Origin: Nocardioides sp. T2.26MG-1
Lineage (GTDB): Bacteria > Actinomycetota > Actinomycetes > Propionibacteriales > Nocardioidaceae
DNA: 64,000 nucleotides
Direction: 5' to 3'
Assembly (NCBI RefSeq): GCF_950101795.1
Contig: NZ_CATNLZ010000033.1
Location: forward strand, 246,916-310,915
The notes below the pieces were generated by a model, which searched no databases, had not been told where the DNA came from, and saw only the letters and a list, made by a program, of their open reading frames with translations. A program made the position numbers and the translations under genes. Positions 25,286 to 32,566 of this stretch are shown here, one piece after another; the stretch's first letter is position 1; every line of letters begins with the position of its first letter.

Positions 25286-26113
25286 TCAGAGGCTGGTGGT
25301 CCCCCGCGCCACGATGACCGCGGGCCCGGTGAGCAGCACCCGGTCGTCGGCGGTCCAGGTGACGGTGAGGGTGCCACCGGGCACGTCGACCCGGTAGGCC
25401 ACGTCGGCGTCGGTGGGCCGGGCCCCGTCGGCGATCGCCGCAGCCACCATCACCGCACAGGCCCCGGTGCCGCAGGAGCGGGTCTCCCCCGAGCCGCGCT
25501 CGTGCACGCGCATCGCCACGTGGCGCTCCCCGCGGCGTACGACGAACTCCACGTTGACCCCGTCGGGGAACGTCTCCGGGTCGCGGCTCGGCGGGTCGAG
25601 CAACGGGCCGACCGGACCGTGCGGGTCGAGGGAGTCGACGAACGCGACCGCGTGCGGGTTGCCCATGTCGACGTGGCGGGCCGGCCAGCTGGTCGTGCCG
25701 ACGCCGACGATGGTGTCGCCGAAGACCGTCGGCGTGCCCAGGTCGGCGGTGATCAGGTCGCCGTCGACGGTGACGACCTTCAGGCCGTCGCGGGTGTCGA
25801 CCTCGACCGGCGACGCCGGGTCGGCGAGCCCCTCCTCGACGAGGTGCCGCGCGAACACCCGGATGCCGTTGCCGCACATCTCGGCGACCGACCCGTCGGC
25901 GTTGAGGTAGTCCATGAACCACCGCCCGTCGCGGCGTACGACGCGCAGCACGCCGTCCCCGCCGATGCCGGCGCGCCGGTCGCAGAGAGCGCGCACGCGC
26001 TCGGCCATCTCCTGGGCGGAGAGGTGGCCGTGGACGGCGCCGTCATGGTCGGGCAACAGCACGAAGTCGTTCTCGGTGCCGTGGCCCAACAGGTACGGGT
26101 AGGGGTCAGGCAT
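25286..26113 (-). CDS. dapF: Diaminopimelate epimerase
   Basis: A 275-residue cytoplasmic enzyme that converts LL- to meso-diaminopimelate for lysine and peptidoglycan synthesis. The two catalytic cysteines are present: EMCGNGIRVFARHL in the N-terminal half and GETRSCGTGACAVM in the C-terminal half. Other family blocks are GIGGDGVL and VDMGNPHAVAFVD. The start overlaps the end of the upstream flavoprotein gene by eight bases, so the pair is co-transcribed. It belongs to the miaB-miaA-dapF-hflX backbone on the minus strand. Confidence 0.96.
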   Translation of the reverse strand: MPDPYPYLLGHGTENDFVLLPDHDGAVHGHLSAQEMAERVRALCDRRAGIGGDGVLRVVRRDGRWFMDYLNADGSVAEMCGNGIRVFARHLVEEGLADPASPVEVDTRDGLKVVTVDGDLITADLGTPTVFGDTIVGVGTTSWPARHVDMGNPHAVAFVDSLDPHGPVGPLLDPPSRDPETFPDGVNVEFVVRRGERHVAMRVHERGSGETRSCGTGACAVMVAAAIADGARPTDADVAYRVDVPGGTLTVTWTADDRVLLTGPAVIVARGTTSL

Positions 26114-26756
26114 ACAGCCCTCGCTCGTAGTTCTCGGGCCGGTAGTAGTCGTCGAGCTGCTCGGCGGTCATCTCGTTGGGCTCGATCGCCGCGGCGATCA
26201 CGGCGCGGCGCGGCACGACCGCCTCGGGGTCCCAGGTCTCCGGCTTCCACAGCCCAGAGCGCAGGAACGCCTTGGCGCAGTGGAAGAAGATCTCCTCGAT
26301 CTCCACGACGACGGCCAGGACCGGCCGGTGGCCCTTGACGACCATCTCGTCGAAGAACGGCGCGTCGCCGACCAGCCGGGCGCGGCCGTTGACCCGCAGC
26401 GTGTCGCCGCGGCCGGGGATCAGGAAGTTCAGCCCGACGTGGGGGTTCTCCAGGATGTTGCGGTAGCCGTCGGCCCGCTTGTTGCCCGGCCGCTCGGCGA
26501 TCGCGATCGTGCGCTGGTCGATGACGTGGACCAGGCTCCCGGCCGGGTCGCCCTTGGGCGAGGCGTCGCACCGGCCGTCGGCCGACGAGGTCGCCAGCAC
26601 GCAGAACGGCGAGGCCGCGAGCCAGTCGCGGTCGACGTCGAGCAGCGCGGTGCGGCCCTTGTCGCGAGCGCGCGCGCTGGGCTCGCCCAGCAGCGCGACG
26701 AGCTCGCCGACGGTGCCGATCTCGGCCCAGGTCGCGGGGGGTGCCTCGGTCTCCAC
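26106..26756 (-). CDS. FMN-dependent PPOX-type flavoprotein (MSMEG_1061-like)
   Basis: A 216-residue pyridoxamine 5'-phosphate oxidase-fold protein. Residues 40-170 hold the split barrel: FCVLATSSADGRCDASPKGD, RTIAIAERPGNKRADGYRNI and NPHVGLNFLIPGRGDTLRVN, matching the MSMEG_1061 type of predicted FMN enzymes. The C-terminal extension contains CAKAFLRSGLW. The GTG start at 26756 is supported by a -10 box TACCGT six bases upstream (26763-26768). It overlaps dapF, but a metabolic link is not obvious. The reaction is unknown. Confidence 0.82.
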   Translation of the reverse strand: METEAPPATWAEIGTVGELVALLGEPSARARDKGRTALLDVDRDWLAASPFCVLATSSADGRCDASPKGDPAGSLVHVIDQRTIAIAERPGNKRADGYRNILENPHVGLNFLIPGRGDTLRVNGRARLVGDAPFFDEMVVKGHRPVLAVVVEIEEIFFHCAKAFLRSGLWKPETWDPEAVVPRRAVIAAAIEPNEMTAEQLDDYYRPENYERGLYA

Positions 26757-26762
26757 ACCCTT

Positions 26763-26768
26763 ACGGTA
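26763..26768 (-). promoter_or_regulatory. -10 box TACCGT of the PPOX-dapF transcript
   Basis: Minus-strand TACCGT lies six bases before GTG 26756. It probably serves both the flavoprotein gene and the overlapping dapF. Confidence 0.45.
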
Positions 26769-26777
26769 CTGGCGCCG

Positions 26778-28592
26778 TCACCTGCGTTTCGGGTGCAGCA
26801 CGGTGGCCGACCCACCGCCGCGCCGGTCCGGCTCGGCCGCGGCGGTCAGCAGCCGGCCAGGCCCGAACTCGATCCCGGTCGCGGCGCCGATCTCGTGGGT
26901 GCCGGTGAAGATGTCCTCGTAGGTCCGGACGTCATGGCCGAGCGCCCGCAGCGCATCGCCGTACTCCTCGACGAACGCGGGCTCGGCCAGGTCGGCCGCG
27001 GTGTTGCGCTGGGTCGCCCGGGCCGCGGCGATCGCCTCGGGCAGGGTCATGGCGAGGTCGAGCCGGTCGACCAGGATCTGCAGCACGGTCGTGATGATCG
27101 TCGACCCGCCTGGCGACCCGACCGCGAGGAGCGGCCTGCCGTCACGCATCACCAACGTCGGCGCCATCGAGCTGCGCGGCCGCTTGAGCGGCTCGATCCG
27201 GTTGGGGTCGGCCGGGTCGTAGACCGCACTGAAGTCGGTGAGCTCGTTGTTGAGCAGGAACCCTCGCCCGGGCACCGCGATCCCGGAGCCGCCGGTCTGC
27301 TCGATCGTCAGCGTGTACTCGACGACGTTGCCCCAGCGGTCGGCCACGGTGAGGTTGGTGGTCTCGACGTTCTCGGTGTCCGTCGCACGGTCGGCCGCTG
27401 CGGGCGTGGACGGCGCGCAGCTGCCGTCGTACGACGACACGTCGCCGGCCGCGACCGGCTTGTCGGCCGCGTGGGCGGGGTCGATGGAGCAGGCCCGCTC
27501 GGCGGCGAAGTCGTCGCTGAGGAGGTCGTCGAGCGGGACGTCGACCTGGGCCGGGTCACCGACGTACGCGCCCCGGTCGGCGAATGCCAGCGCGCTCGCC
27601 TCGAGGTAGAGGTGCAGTGCCTCGGCCCTCGGCAGCGAGCCGAGGTCGTAGCGCTCGAGGATGTTGAGCGCCTCGCCGACCGTGGAGCCGCCGGAGGACG
27701 ACGGCGCCATGCCGTAGACGTCGAGCCCGCGGTAGCCGACGTGGGTGGGCGCGCGGTCGACGGCGCGGTAGCGCGCGAGGTCGCGGCGACTCATGGTGCC
27801 GGGCGGCACCGGCAGGGTGGTGCTCGCGGTCGTCGGCGGCCGGCGCACGGCGCGGACGATCTCGCCGGCCAGCCGCCCCCGGTAGAACGGGCGGAGGCCG
27901 CGGTCGGCGAGCAGGTCGTAGGTGTCGGCCAGGTCGCGGTTGCGGAACACGCTGCCGACCCGCGGCGCGTGCCCGCCGGCGTAGTAGAGCGCCCGGGTGG
28001 GCACGAACGCCTTGAAGCGGCGCTCGTTCTGCACGACCTGGTCGTGGAAGGTCCGGTCGACCACGAAGCCCCGCCGGGCCAGCGCCTCGGCCGGCGCGAG
28101 CGACCGCGCCAACGAGCGCGTGCCCCAGCTCCGCAGCGCCCGCTGCCAGGTCGCGAGCGTGCCGGGCACGCCGACCGACACCCCGCTGGTGACCAGCTCC
28201 GGTGAGAAGTTGTACGGCTCGCCGGTCGCGGGGTCGATGAACGCGTCGTGGGGCATCGCCGCCGGCGCGGTCTCGCGGCCGTCGATCGTGCTGATCCGCC
28301 CCGTCCTCGCGTCGTAGTAGACGAAGTAGCCACCGCCGCCGATCCCGGCGCTGAACGGCTCGGTGACGCCGAGCGCGGCCGCGGTCGCGACCGCGGCGTC
28401 GACGGCGTTGCCGCCCGACCTCAGCACCCGCAGCCCCACCCGGGACGCGTCGGCGTCGACCGACGTGACGGCGCCGCCGTACCCGACGGCCGTGGGCCTC
28501 TTCGGCGTGGGCTGCGGACCCGCGTGGGCCGGCGCGGCGACGAGCAGGGTGGTGGCGAGGGCGAGCGGTACGACGGTCCCGAGACGGCGCAT
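26778..28592 (-). CDS. ggt: Secreted gamma-glutamyltransferase
   Basis: A 604-residue exported Ntn hydrolase that cleaves glutathione and other gamma-glutamyl compounds. A signal peptide (MRRLGTVVPLALATTLLVAA, cleavage near AHA) precedes the large-subunit region with LRSGGNAVDAAVA and SAGIGGGGYFVYYDA. Autocleavage and catalysis use Thr411 in VETTNLTVAD; here Asn replaces the more usual His after the Thr pair. The oxyanion and substrate region RPRSSMAPTLV and GSPGGSTIIT follow. Four cysteines only, two in the loop ACSIDP to SCAPST. ATG at 28592 starts exactly at the signal peptide. Confidence 0.93.
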   Translation of the reverse strand: MRRLGTVVPLALATTLLVAAPAHAGPQPTPKRPTAVGYGGAVTSVDADASRVGLRVLRSGGNAVDAAVATAAALGVTEPFSAGIGGGGYFVYYDARTGRISTIDGRETAPAAMPHDAFIDPATGEPYNFSPELVTSGVSVGVPGTLATWQRALRSWGTRSLARSLAPAEALARRGFVVDRTFHDQVVQNERRFKAFVPTRALYYAGGHAPRVGSVFRNRDLADTYDLLADRGLRPFYRGRLAGEIVRAVRRPPTTASTTLPVPPGTMSRRDLARYRAVDRAPTHVGYRGLDVYGMAPSSSGGSTVGEALNILERYDLGSLPRAEALHLYLEASALAFADRGAYVGDPAQVDVPLDDLLSDDFAAERACSIDPAHAADKPVAAGDVSSYDGSCAPSTPAAADRATDTENVETTNLTVADRWGNVVEYTLTIEQTGGSGIAVPGRGFLLNNELTDFSAVYDPADPNRIEPLKRPRSSMAPTLVMRDGRPLLAVGSPGGSTIITTVLQILVDRLDLAMTLPEAIAAARATQRNTAADLAEPAFVEEYGDALRALGHDVRTYEDIFTGTHEIGAATGIEFGPGRLLTAAAEPDRRGGGSATVLHPKRR

Positions 28593-28609
28593 GCGCGTCT
28601 TGTGCCCGG

Positions 28610-29134
28610 TCAGGCGGGCGACGAAACCGCGTACCTCGCGCAGAGGAACTCGCGGTTGCGGGCGTGCTCCTCGAGCCGCAGCTCGATCCGCCGAGGCAGC
28701 AGCGGAGCACCGCCGCCCAGGGTCACCGGGGCGTACTGCACCCACACCTCGTCGAGGAGCCCGGCGTCCGCGAACTGCCCGACCAGGTCGCCCCCGCCGA
28801 TCAGCCAGACGTCCTTGCCGTCGGCGGCCTCGCTCATCGCCGCGTGCACGTCGCGGACGTCGTCGGTGGTGAACGTGATGCCTTCCTGCGGCGCGAACGA
28901 GCGGTGGGTGAACACCCACGACGGCATGGTGTACTCCCAGCCGTCCGGGTCGTTGTCGAGGATCCACTGGTAGGTGGTCGCGCCCAGCGCGGCGGCCCCG
29001 ACCGTCGCCCGGAAGGTCGGGTAGCTCATCGGCCCCTCCTGGTCGATGTCGCGGCTCAACAGCCAGCTCAGCGAGTTGTCGGGGTCGGCGATGAAGCCGT
29101 CGAGCGAGCTGGCGGTGTAGTAGATGGTCTTCAC
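28610..29134 (-). CDS. Dihydrofolate-reductase-fold protein (RibD C-terminal-like)
   Basis: A 174-residue reductase-like protein: KTIYYTASSLDGFIADPDNS is the typical start of the RibD-C/YyaP family, with WLIGGGDLVGQFADAGLLDE as the NADPH-binding GGG motif and YAPVTLGGGAPLLP near the end. The GTG at 29134 overlaps the stop of the AraC-DinB gene as GTGA, so the two are coupled. The natural substrate is unknown; family members are probably not riboflavin enzymes because no rib gene is adjacent. Confidence 0.85.
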   Translation of the reverse strand: MKTIYYTASSLDGFIADPDNSLSWLLSRDIDQEGPMSYPTFRATVGAAALGATTYQWILDNDPDGWEYTMPSWVFTHRSFAPQEGITFTTDDVRDVHAAMSEAADGKDVWLIGGGDLVGQFADAGLLDEVWVQYAPVTLGGGAPLLPRRIELRLEEHARNREFLCARYAVSSPA

Positions 29135-30036
29135 GCGGTGCCTCCGGTGCGTCGTCGTAGCCAGGTGATGGGGTCGCCCTCGTCGATCTCGACGCCGAGG
29201 TCGCGGAGCATGGATCGGACGGTCAGGCGCCGGTGGGCGGCGAAGGTGAGCACGTCGGCGACGATGCTGCCCACCACGAAGCTCTCGGGCGGGTCGCAGA
29301 GCGCGTCGACGATCCGGTCGTCCCACGCGCCGCGGCGCTCGACGTCGCGCACCATCTCCAGCCAGCGCGGGCCGACGACGTCGTGGCGCTCCAGCAGGTC
29401 GGCCGGGCCGTCGGACCGGTCGTCGGGGAGGTCGCGTCCGAGGATCGCGGCGAGCCACACCTCCTTGGTGAACACGGTCCGCTCGAGCACGGACGCGACC
29501 GACGGCTCCTCGCCCTCCCAGGTCGAGACCAGCTGGCCGGGCCGCAGGTGGCGGCGGTAGTCCTCGTCCGGCAGCTGCTTGGCCAGGTCGAGCAGCGCCC
29601 GGGTGTCGTCGAGGTCGTGGTGGATCATCAGGTCCAACGGCTGGGTCATCGTGTGCTCCCCGGTGTGCACCCACAGCGAGGTCGGTGGGTGGAAGTGGAT
29701 CCCGTTCGGCGCGGGCAGCCAGTGGCTGCCCTGGCCCGGCTGCGACGGCGGGTGGCCGTACGCCCGGGCGAACGCACGACTGAAGCCCTCGACCGAGTCG
29801 TAGCCGGCGGCGAACGCGACGTCGGTGACCGACCCGCCCTGTCGCAGCTGCCAGGCGGCCCGCTCGAGCATCACCCGGCGCCGCATCGCGACCGGCGGCT
29901 CCCCGGTGCCCGCCGAGAGCTGGCGGTTGAAGTGGTACGGCGACGCGAACGCCCCGCCCGCCATCTCGGCCAGCGTCGAGTGCTGCTCGTCGAGCACCGC
30001 GTCCAGCAGCTCGCGGAGCCGGTCCCGTCCCGCCAT
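29131..30036 (-). CDS. AraC-family regulator fused to a DinB-like domain
   Basis: A 301-residue two-domain protein. Residues 5-105 contain the AraC double helix-turn-helix (LAEMAGGAFASPYHFNRQLS, then VTDVAFAAGYDSVEGFSRAF). Residues 125-300 form a four-helix DinB/YfiT-like bundle beginning DLMIHHDLDDTRALLDLAKQ; in such proteins this part may bind metal or act as a thiol-transferase-like sensor. The ATG at 30036 follows CAGACT (a -10-like box at 30043-30048) by six bases. It is co-transcribed with the RibD-like reductase, its probable target. Confidence 0.83.
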   Translation of the reverse strand: MAGRDRLRELLDAVLDEQHSTLAEMAGGAFASPYHFNRQLSAGTGEPPVAMRRRVMLERAAWQLRQGGSVTDVAFAAGYDSVEGFSRAFARAYGHPPSQPGQGSHWLPAPNGIHFHPPTSLWVHTGEHTMTQPLDLMIHHDLDDTRALLDLAKQLPDEDYRRHLRPGQLVSTWEGEEPSVASVLERTVFTKEVWLAAILGRDLPDDRSDGPADLLERHDVVGPRWLEMVRDVERRGAWDDRIVDALCDPPESFVVGSIVADVLTFAAHRRLTVRSMLRDLGVEIDEGDPITWLRRRTGGTA

Positions 30037-30088
30037 GACCTCAGTCTGGCGGCGACTCCCGCCCGCGCGCCCGATCGATCTTGCTCAG

Positions 30089-30126
30089 CCGGTGATCGAG
30101 GCGCAAGACTCGCACCTCAACCACCG
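30089..30126. repeat. REP-like element A1
   Basis: Starts CCGGTGATCGAGG and ends CCTCAACCACCG, the same outer sequences as the other REP-like copies. On the minus strand its GGTTGAGG end supplies the TGA stop of miaA (30117-30119). It occupies most of the gap between miaA and the AraC gene. Confidence 0.7.
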
Positions 30127-31076
30127 AAGGCCGGTGATCGAGGTGCGAGCGAAGCGAGCCTCGAAACCACCGCCACCGCCCGGTCGACCAGCTCGGGGTC
30201 GTCGTACCGGATCCAGACGACCCGCGGGTCCTTGCGGAACCACGAGTCCTGCCGCCGGGCGAAGCGCCGGGTGGCGATCACGGTCCGCTCGCGCGCCTCG
30301 GCGAGGCTCAGCTCGCCGGCGAGGTACGCCGCGACCTCGCGGTAGCCGATCGCGCGGCCCGCGGTGCGGCCCTCGGCCAGCCCCTCGGCGAGGAGCCGCT
30401 CGACCTCGGCGACGAACCCCGCGTCGAACATCTCGTCCACGCGTCGCTCGATCCGCTCGTCGAGCGTGGGCCGGTCGATGTCCACGCCGATCTGCACGGT
30501 CCGCGGGTCGGCGTACTCCAGCGTCGGCAGGGAGGCGGTGAACGGGCGCCCGGTGATCTCGACGACCTCGAGGGCGCGGACGATGCGGCGGCCGTTCTCG
30601 ACCAGGATCCGCTCGGCCGCCTCGGGGTCGACCGACCGCAGCCGCTCGTGCAGCGCGGCCGGGCCGACCTCCGCGAGCTCCTCCTCCAGCCGCTGCCGGA
30701 CCGCGTCGTCGGTGCCGGGGAACTCGAAGCGGTCGAGGACCGCCCGCGTGTAGAGCGCCGAGCCGCCGACCAGCACGGGGGTGCGGCCGCGGCCCCGGAT
30801 CTCGGCCACCGCGACCCGCGCCCAGCCCTGGAACTCCGCCACCGTGGCGGGGTCGCGCACGGTCAGCGTGTCCAGCAGGTGGTGCGGGATGCCGCGCCGC
30901 TCGGCGGGCGGCAGCTTCGCCGTACCGACGTCCATGCCGCGGTAGACCTGCATGGCGTCGGTGTTGACGATCTCGCCGCCGAGCCGCTCCGCCAGGTCGA
31001 GCGAGAGACCGGTCTTGCCGGATGCTGTCGCCCCCACCACGGCCACGATCGGCGCGGGGTTTGCGGTCGGCGGCAT
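30117..31076 (-). CDS. miaA: tRNA dimethylallyltransferase
   Basis: A 319-residue enzyme that adds a dimethylallyl group to A37 of tRNAs reading UNN codons; MiaB (encoded nearby) then thiomethylates it. The P-loop GATASGKTGLS is at residues 15-25, then NTDAMQVYRGMDVGTAKL, the DxxxPHHLLD-like GIPHHLLDTL, and GGSALYTRAVL. The C-terminal RRQDSWFRKDPRV is the tRNA-contact motif. The last 18 residues and the stop codon are encoded by two REP-like elements, so the C-terminus has been altered. It starts at ATG 31076 from a promoter shared with the divergent small gene. Confidence 0.95.
   Translation of the reverse strand: MPPTANPAPIVAVVGATASGKTGLSLDLAERLGGEIVNTDAMQVYRGMDVGTAKLPPAERRGIPHHLLDTLTVRDPATVAEFQGWARVAVAEIRGRGRTPVLVGGSALYTRAVLDRFEFPGTDDAVRQRLEEELAEVGPAALHERLRSVDPEAAERILVENGRRIVRALEVVEITGRPFTASLPTLEYADPRTVQIGVDIDRPTLDERIERRVDEMFDAGFVAEVERLLAEGLAEGRTAGRAIGYREVAAYLAGELSLAEARERTVIATRRFARRQDSWFRKDPRVVWIRYDDPELVDRAVAVVSRLASLAPRSPAFGG
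30131..30173. repeat. REP-like element A2, inside the 3' end of miaA
   Basis: Starts CCGGTGATCGAGGTGCG and ends CCTCGAAACCACCGCC. TCGAGG/CCTCGA arms enclose the variable centre. It overlaps the miaA reading frame and encodes residues from about AVVSRLASLAP onward. Confidence 0.75.
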
Positions 31077-31081
31077 GTGGC

Positions 31082-31088
31082 TAGTGTG
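31082..31088. promoter_or_regulatory. Overlapping divergent -10 boxes between miaA and the small acidic gene
   Basis: TAGTGT (31082-31087, plus) precedes ATG 31095 by seven bases, and CACACT (31083-31088, minus) precedes ATG 31076 by six bases. The two start codons face away from each other across only 18 bases, so the same few base pairs appear to melt for both directions and both transcripts would be leaderless. Confidence 0.55.
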
Positions 31089-31094
31089 GCAAGC

Positions 31095-31250
31095 ATGAGC
31101 GATCCCCAGCGCTACCCCGCGGCCCGGCCGCCCGGCGAGCACGACAGCGAGCTCCCCGGACCGGCGGACGACGTACCCTCCGGCGACCTGCAGGAGGAGA
31201 ATGCGGAGACATCGCTCGATGAGCCGTCCGACGGCTCGGGAGGTGAGTGA
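31095..31250 (+). CDS. Small acidic, proline-rich protein
   Basis: A 51-residue protein beginning MSDPQRYPAARPPGEHDSEL and ending in an acidic Ser/Gly-rich stretch. No cysteine and almost no hydrophobic residues, so it is probably disordered. It starts from the bidirectional promoter opposite miaA and is followed after one base by another small acidic gene. I do not recognise a family. Confidence 0.6.
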   Translation: MSDPQRYPAARPPGEHDSELPGPADDVPSGDLQEENAETSLDEPSDGSGGE

Positions 31251-31251
31251 G

Positions 31252-31431
31252 ATGAGCGAGTTCGACCTGACCGAGGACCTCGAGCCCGAGGAGTCCCCCG
31301 ACGCGGAGGAGTACGAAGCCTCCGAGCGGGAGGCCGTGTCGGAGGACACCGGCACGGTCTACGAGAGCCACGGCGAGCCGTTGGTGACCCCCCACGACCT
31401 CGAGGACGACGCCGAGGCTGTCGAGGAGTGA
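31252..31431 (+). CDS. Small acidic disordered protein
   Basis: A 59-residue protein (MSEFDLTEDLEPEESPDAEE...) with nearly half of its residues Glu or Asp and only two basic residues. GGGAGG eight bases upstream lies inside the previous gene. Its TGA stop overlaps the GTG of the Nudix gene (GTGA), so they are translationally coupled, which supports it as a real gene. Function unknown. Confidence 0.62.
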   Translation: MSEFDLTEDLEPEESPDAEEYEASEREAVSEDTGTVYESHGEPLVTPHDLEDDAEAVEE

Positions 31432-31898
31432 TCGACGGAGTCATCGACCGGTTCGTCGTCGTCCCCGCCGCCTACGTCTTCCTGCTCCGCGACGGGGTCT
31501 CGGGGCCCGAGGTGCTGCTGCAGCTGCGCCAGAACACCGGCTTCATGGACGACCACTGGGCGGCCGCCGCGGCCGGCCACGTCGAGAAGGGCGAGACGGC
31601 GTACGACGCCGCGCACCGCGAGGCGCTCGAGGAGATCGGGGTGACCGACCTCGACCTCACGTTCGTCACCGCCATGCAGCGCACCCGCGGCGGCGAGCCG
31701 ATCGACGAGCGCATCGACTTCTTCTTCACCGCCCGGTCCTGGACCGGGGTGCCGCGGATCGTCGAGCCGCAGAAGGCCGCCGACCTGCGCTGGTGTCCCC
31801 TCGACGCGCTGCCCGACCCGATGGTCCCGCACGAGCTGGCGGTATTGGACTCCCTGCGAACGGGTACGACCACGCCGTACACGACGTTCGGATTCTGA
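31428..31898 (+). CDS. Nudix hydrolase
   Basis: A 156-residue Nudix protein. The Nudix box is intact: it opens GHVEKGETAYD and closes HREALEEIGV at about residues 45-67, carrying the metal-binding glutamates. The preceding VVPAAYVFLLRDG and following FFFTARSWTGVPRIVEPQKA match small ADP-ribose/8-oxo-dGTP-like Nudix enzymes; the substrate cannot be assigned. GTG 31428 overlaps the previous acidic gene. It is embedded in a run of four small acidic-protein genes. Confidence 0.88.
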   Translation: MIDGVIDRFVVVPAAYVFLLRDGVSGPEVLLQLRQNTGFMDDHWAAAAAGHVEKGETAYDAAHREALEEIGVTDLDLTFVTAMQRTRGGEPIDERIDFFFTARSWTGVPRIVEPQKAADLRWCPLDALPDPMVPHELAVLDSLRTGTTTPYTTFGF

Positions 31899-31916
31899 AC
31901 AGGGGAGGGAGAACCC

Positions 31917-32180
31917 ATGTCATCCGATCTCGGACCGATGCCGACTCCCAAGGTGGAGCCCGGAGAGCCCAACCCCGGTGGGGTCGACGCCGTCGAGGAC
32001 GACAGTGGCCCGATCCTGATCCCCGACCTCACGCCGGAGGAGAACCCGGCCATCGAGGACAAGGCCCCTGACCCGCTGGTCGAGGAGGTCGGCGGCGCCG
32101 AGGACACCTCGACCACCGCCACCCGCAGCGAGAGCGGCGACCACGAGGGTGCCGACGAGGACAAGGAGTCCCCCGCATGA
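31917..32180 (+). CDS. Small acidic proline-rich hypothetical protein
   Basis: An 87-residue protein rich in Pro, Glu and Asp (MSSDLGPMPTPKVEPGEPNP...GPILIPDLTPEENP...EDKESPA). Low complexity and no hydrophobic core, probably disordered. GGGAGG before the ATG is a strong ribosome binding site, and its stop overlaps the next start (ATGA). Family unknown. Confidence 0.62.
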   Translation: MSSDLGPMPTPKVEPGEPNPGGVDAVEDDSGPILIPDLTPEENPAIEDKAPDPLVEEVGGAEDTSTTATRSESGDHEGADEDKESPA

Positions 32181-32455
32181 GCGACGCCAACGAAGAGATC
32201 CAGTCCTCCACCCCCGGCTCCAGCGGCCCCGACCGCGCCGCCGGCGAGATGGGGGTCAGCAGCGAGCGGGTCGGCCACACCGGCCCCGGCCAGGAGGCCA
32301 CCGACGGGCTGCGCGAGGTCGCGCCGCACGAGTCGTACGGCGACGATGACGCCCCGCCCGAGCAGTCGCCGGGCAACCCCGAGGACAACCCGGTCGGCCT
32401 GCCGCCGAAGGCCGGCTACTCCGAGCGCGACCCCCGCGAGGACGACGAGGTCTGA
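32177..32455 (+). CDS. Small hydrophilic hypothetical protein
   Basis: A 92-residue, hydrophilic protein (MSDANEEIQSSTPGSSGPDR...) with a more conserved-looking C-terminus GLPPKAGYSERDPREDDEV. AAGGAG is seven bases before its ATG, and it is coupled to the previous gene by ATGA overlap. Last gene of the cluster; a REP-like element follows its stop by seven bases. No family recognised. Confidence 0.62.
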   Translation: MSDANEEIQSSTPGSSGPDRAAGEMGVSSERVGHTGPGQEATDGLREVAPHESYGDDDAPPEQSPGNPEDNPVGLPPKAGYSERDPREDDEV

Positions 32456-32461
32456 CCACTG

Positions 32462-32504
32462 CGGTGGTTGAGGAAGGCGCGCAGCGCCTGTCTCGAAACC
32501 ACCG
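32462..32504. repeat. REP-like element B1
   Basis: Outer CGGTGGTTGAGG and TCTCGAAACCACCG flank a perfect hairpin AGGCGC-GCA-GCGCCT (32475-32489). With B2 it forms a head-to-head inverted pair between convergent genes. Confidence 0.8.
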
Positions 32505-32517
32505 CTCGGGTGACGAA

Positions 32518-32561
32518 CGGTGGTTTCGAGACGGTTGCTAGCGCAACCTCCTCAACCACCG
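32518..32561. repeat. REP-like element B2 (inverted relative to B1)
   Basis: Outer CGGTGGTTTCGAGA and CCTCAACCACCG flank a perfect hairpin GGTTGC-TAGC-GCAACC (32533-32548). The hairpin sequence differs from B1 but pairs just as well. It ends six bases beyond the miaB stop codon, so the pair may end both transcripts. Confidence 0.8.
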
Positions 32562-32566
32562 TTCGG

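Noticed and set aside
30131..30173. Attachment site or integron element near miaA
   Set aside because: The same sequence recurs at other gene ends as a palindrome family, with no integrase or cassette nearby.
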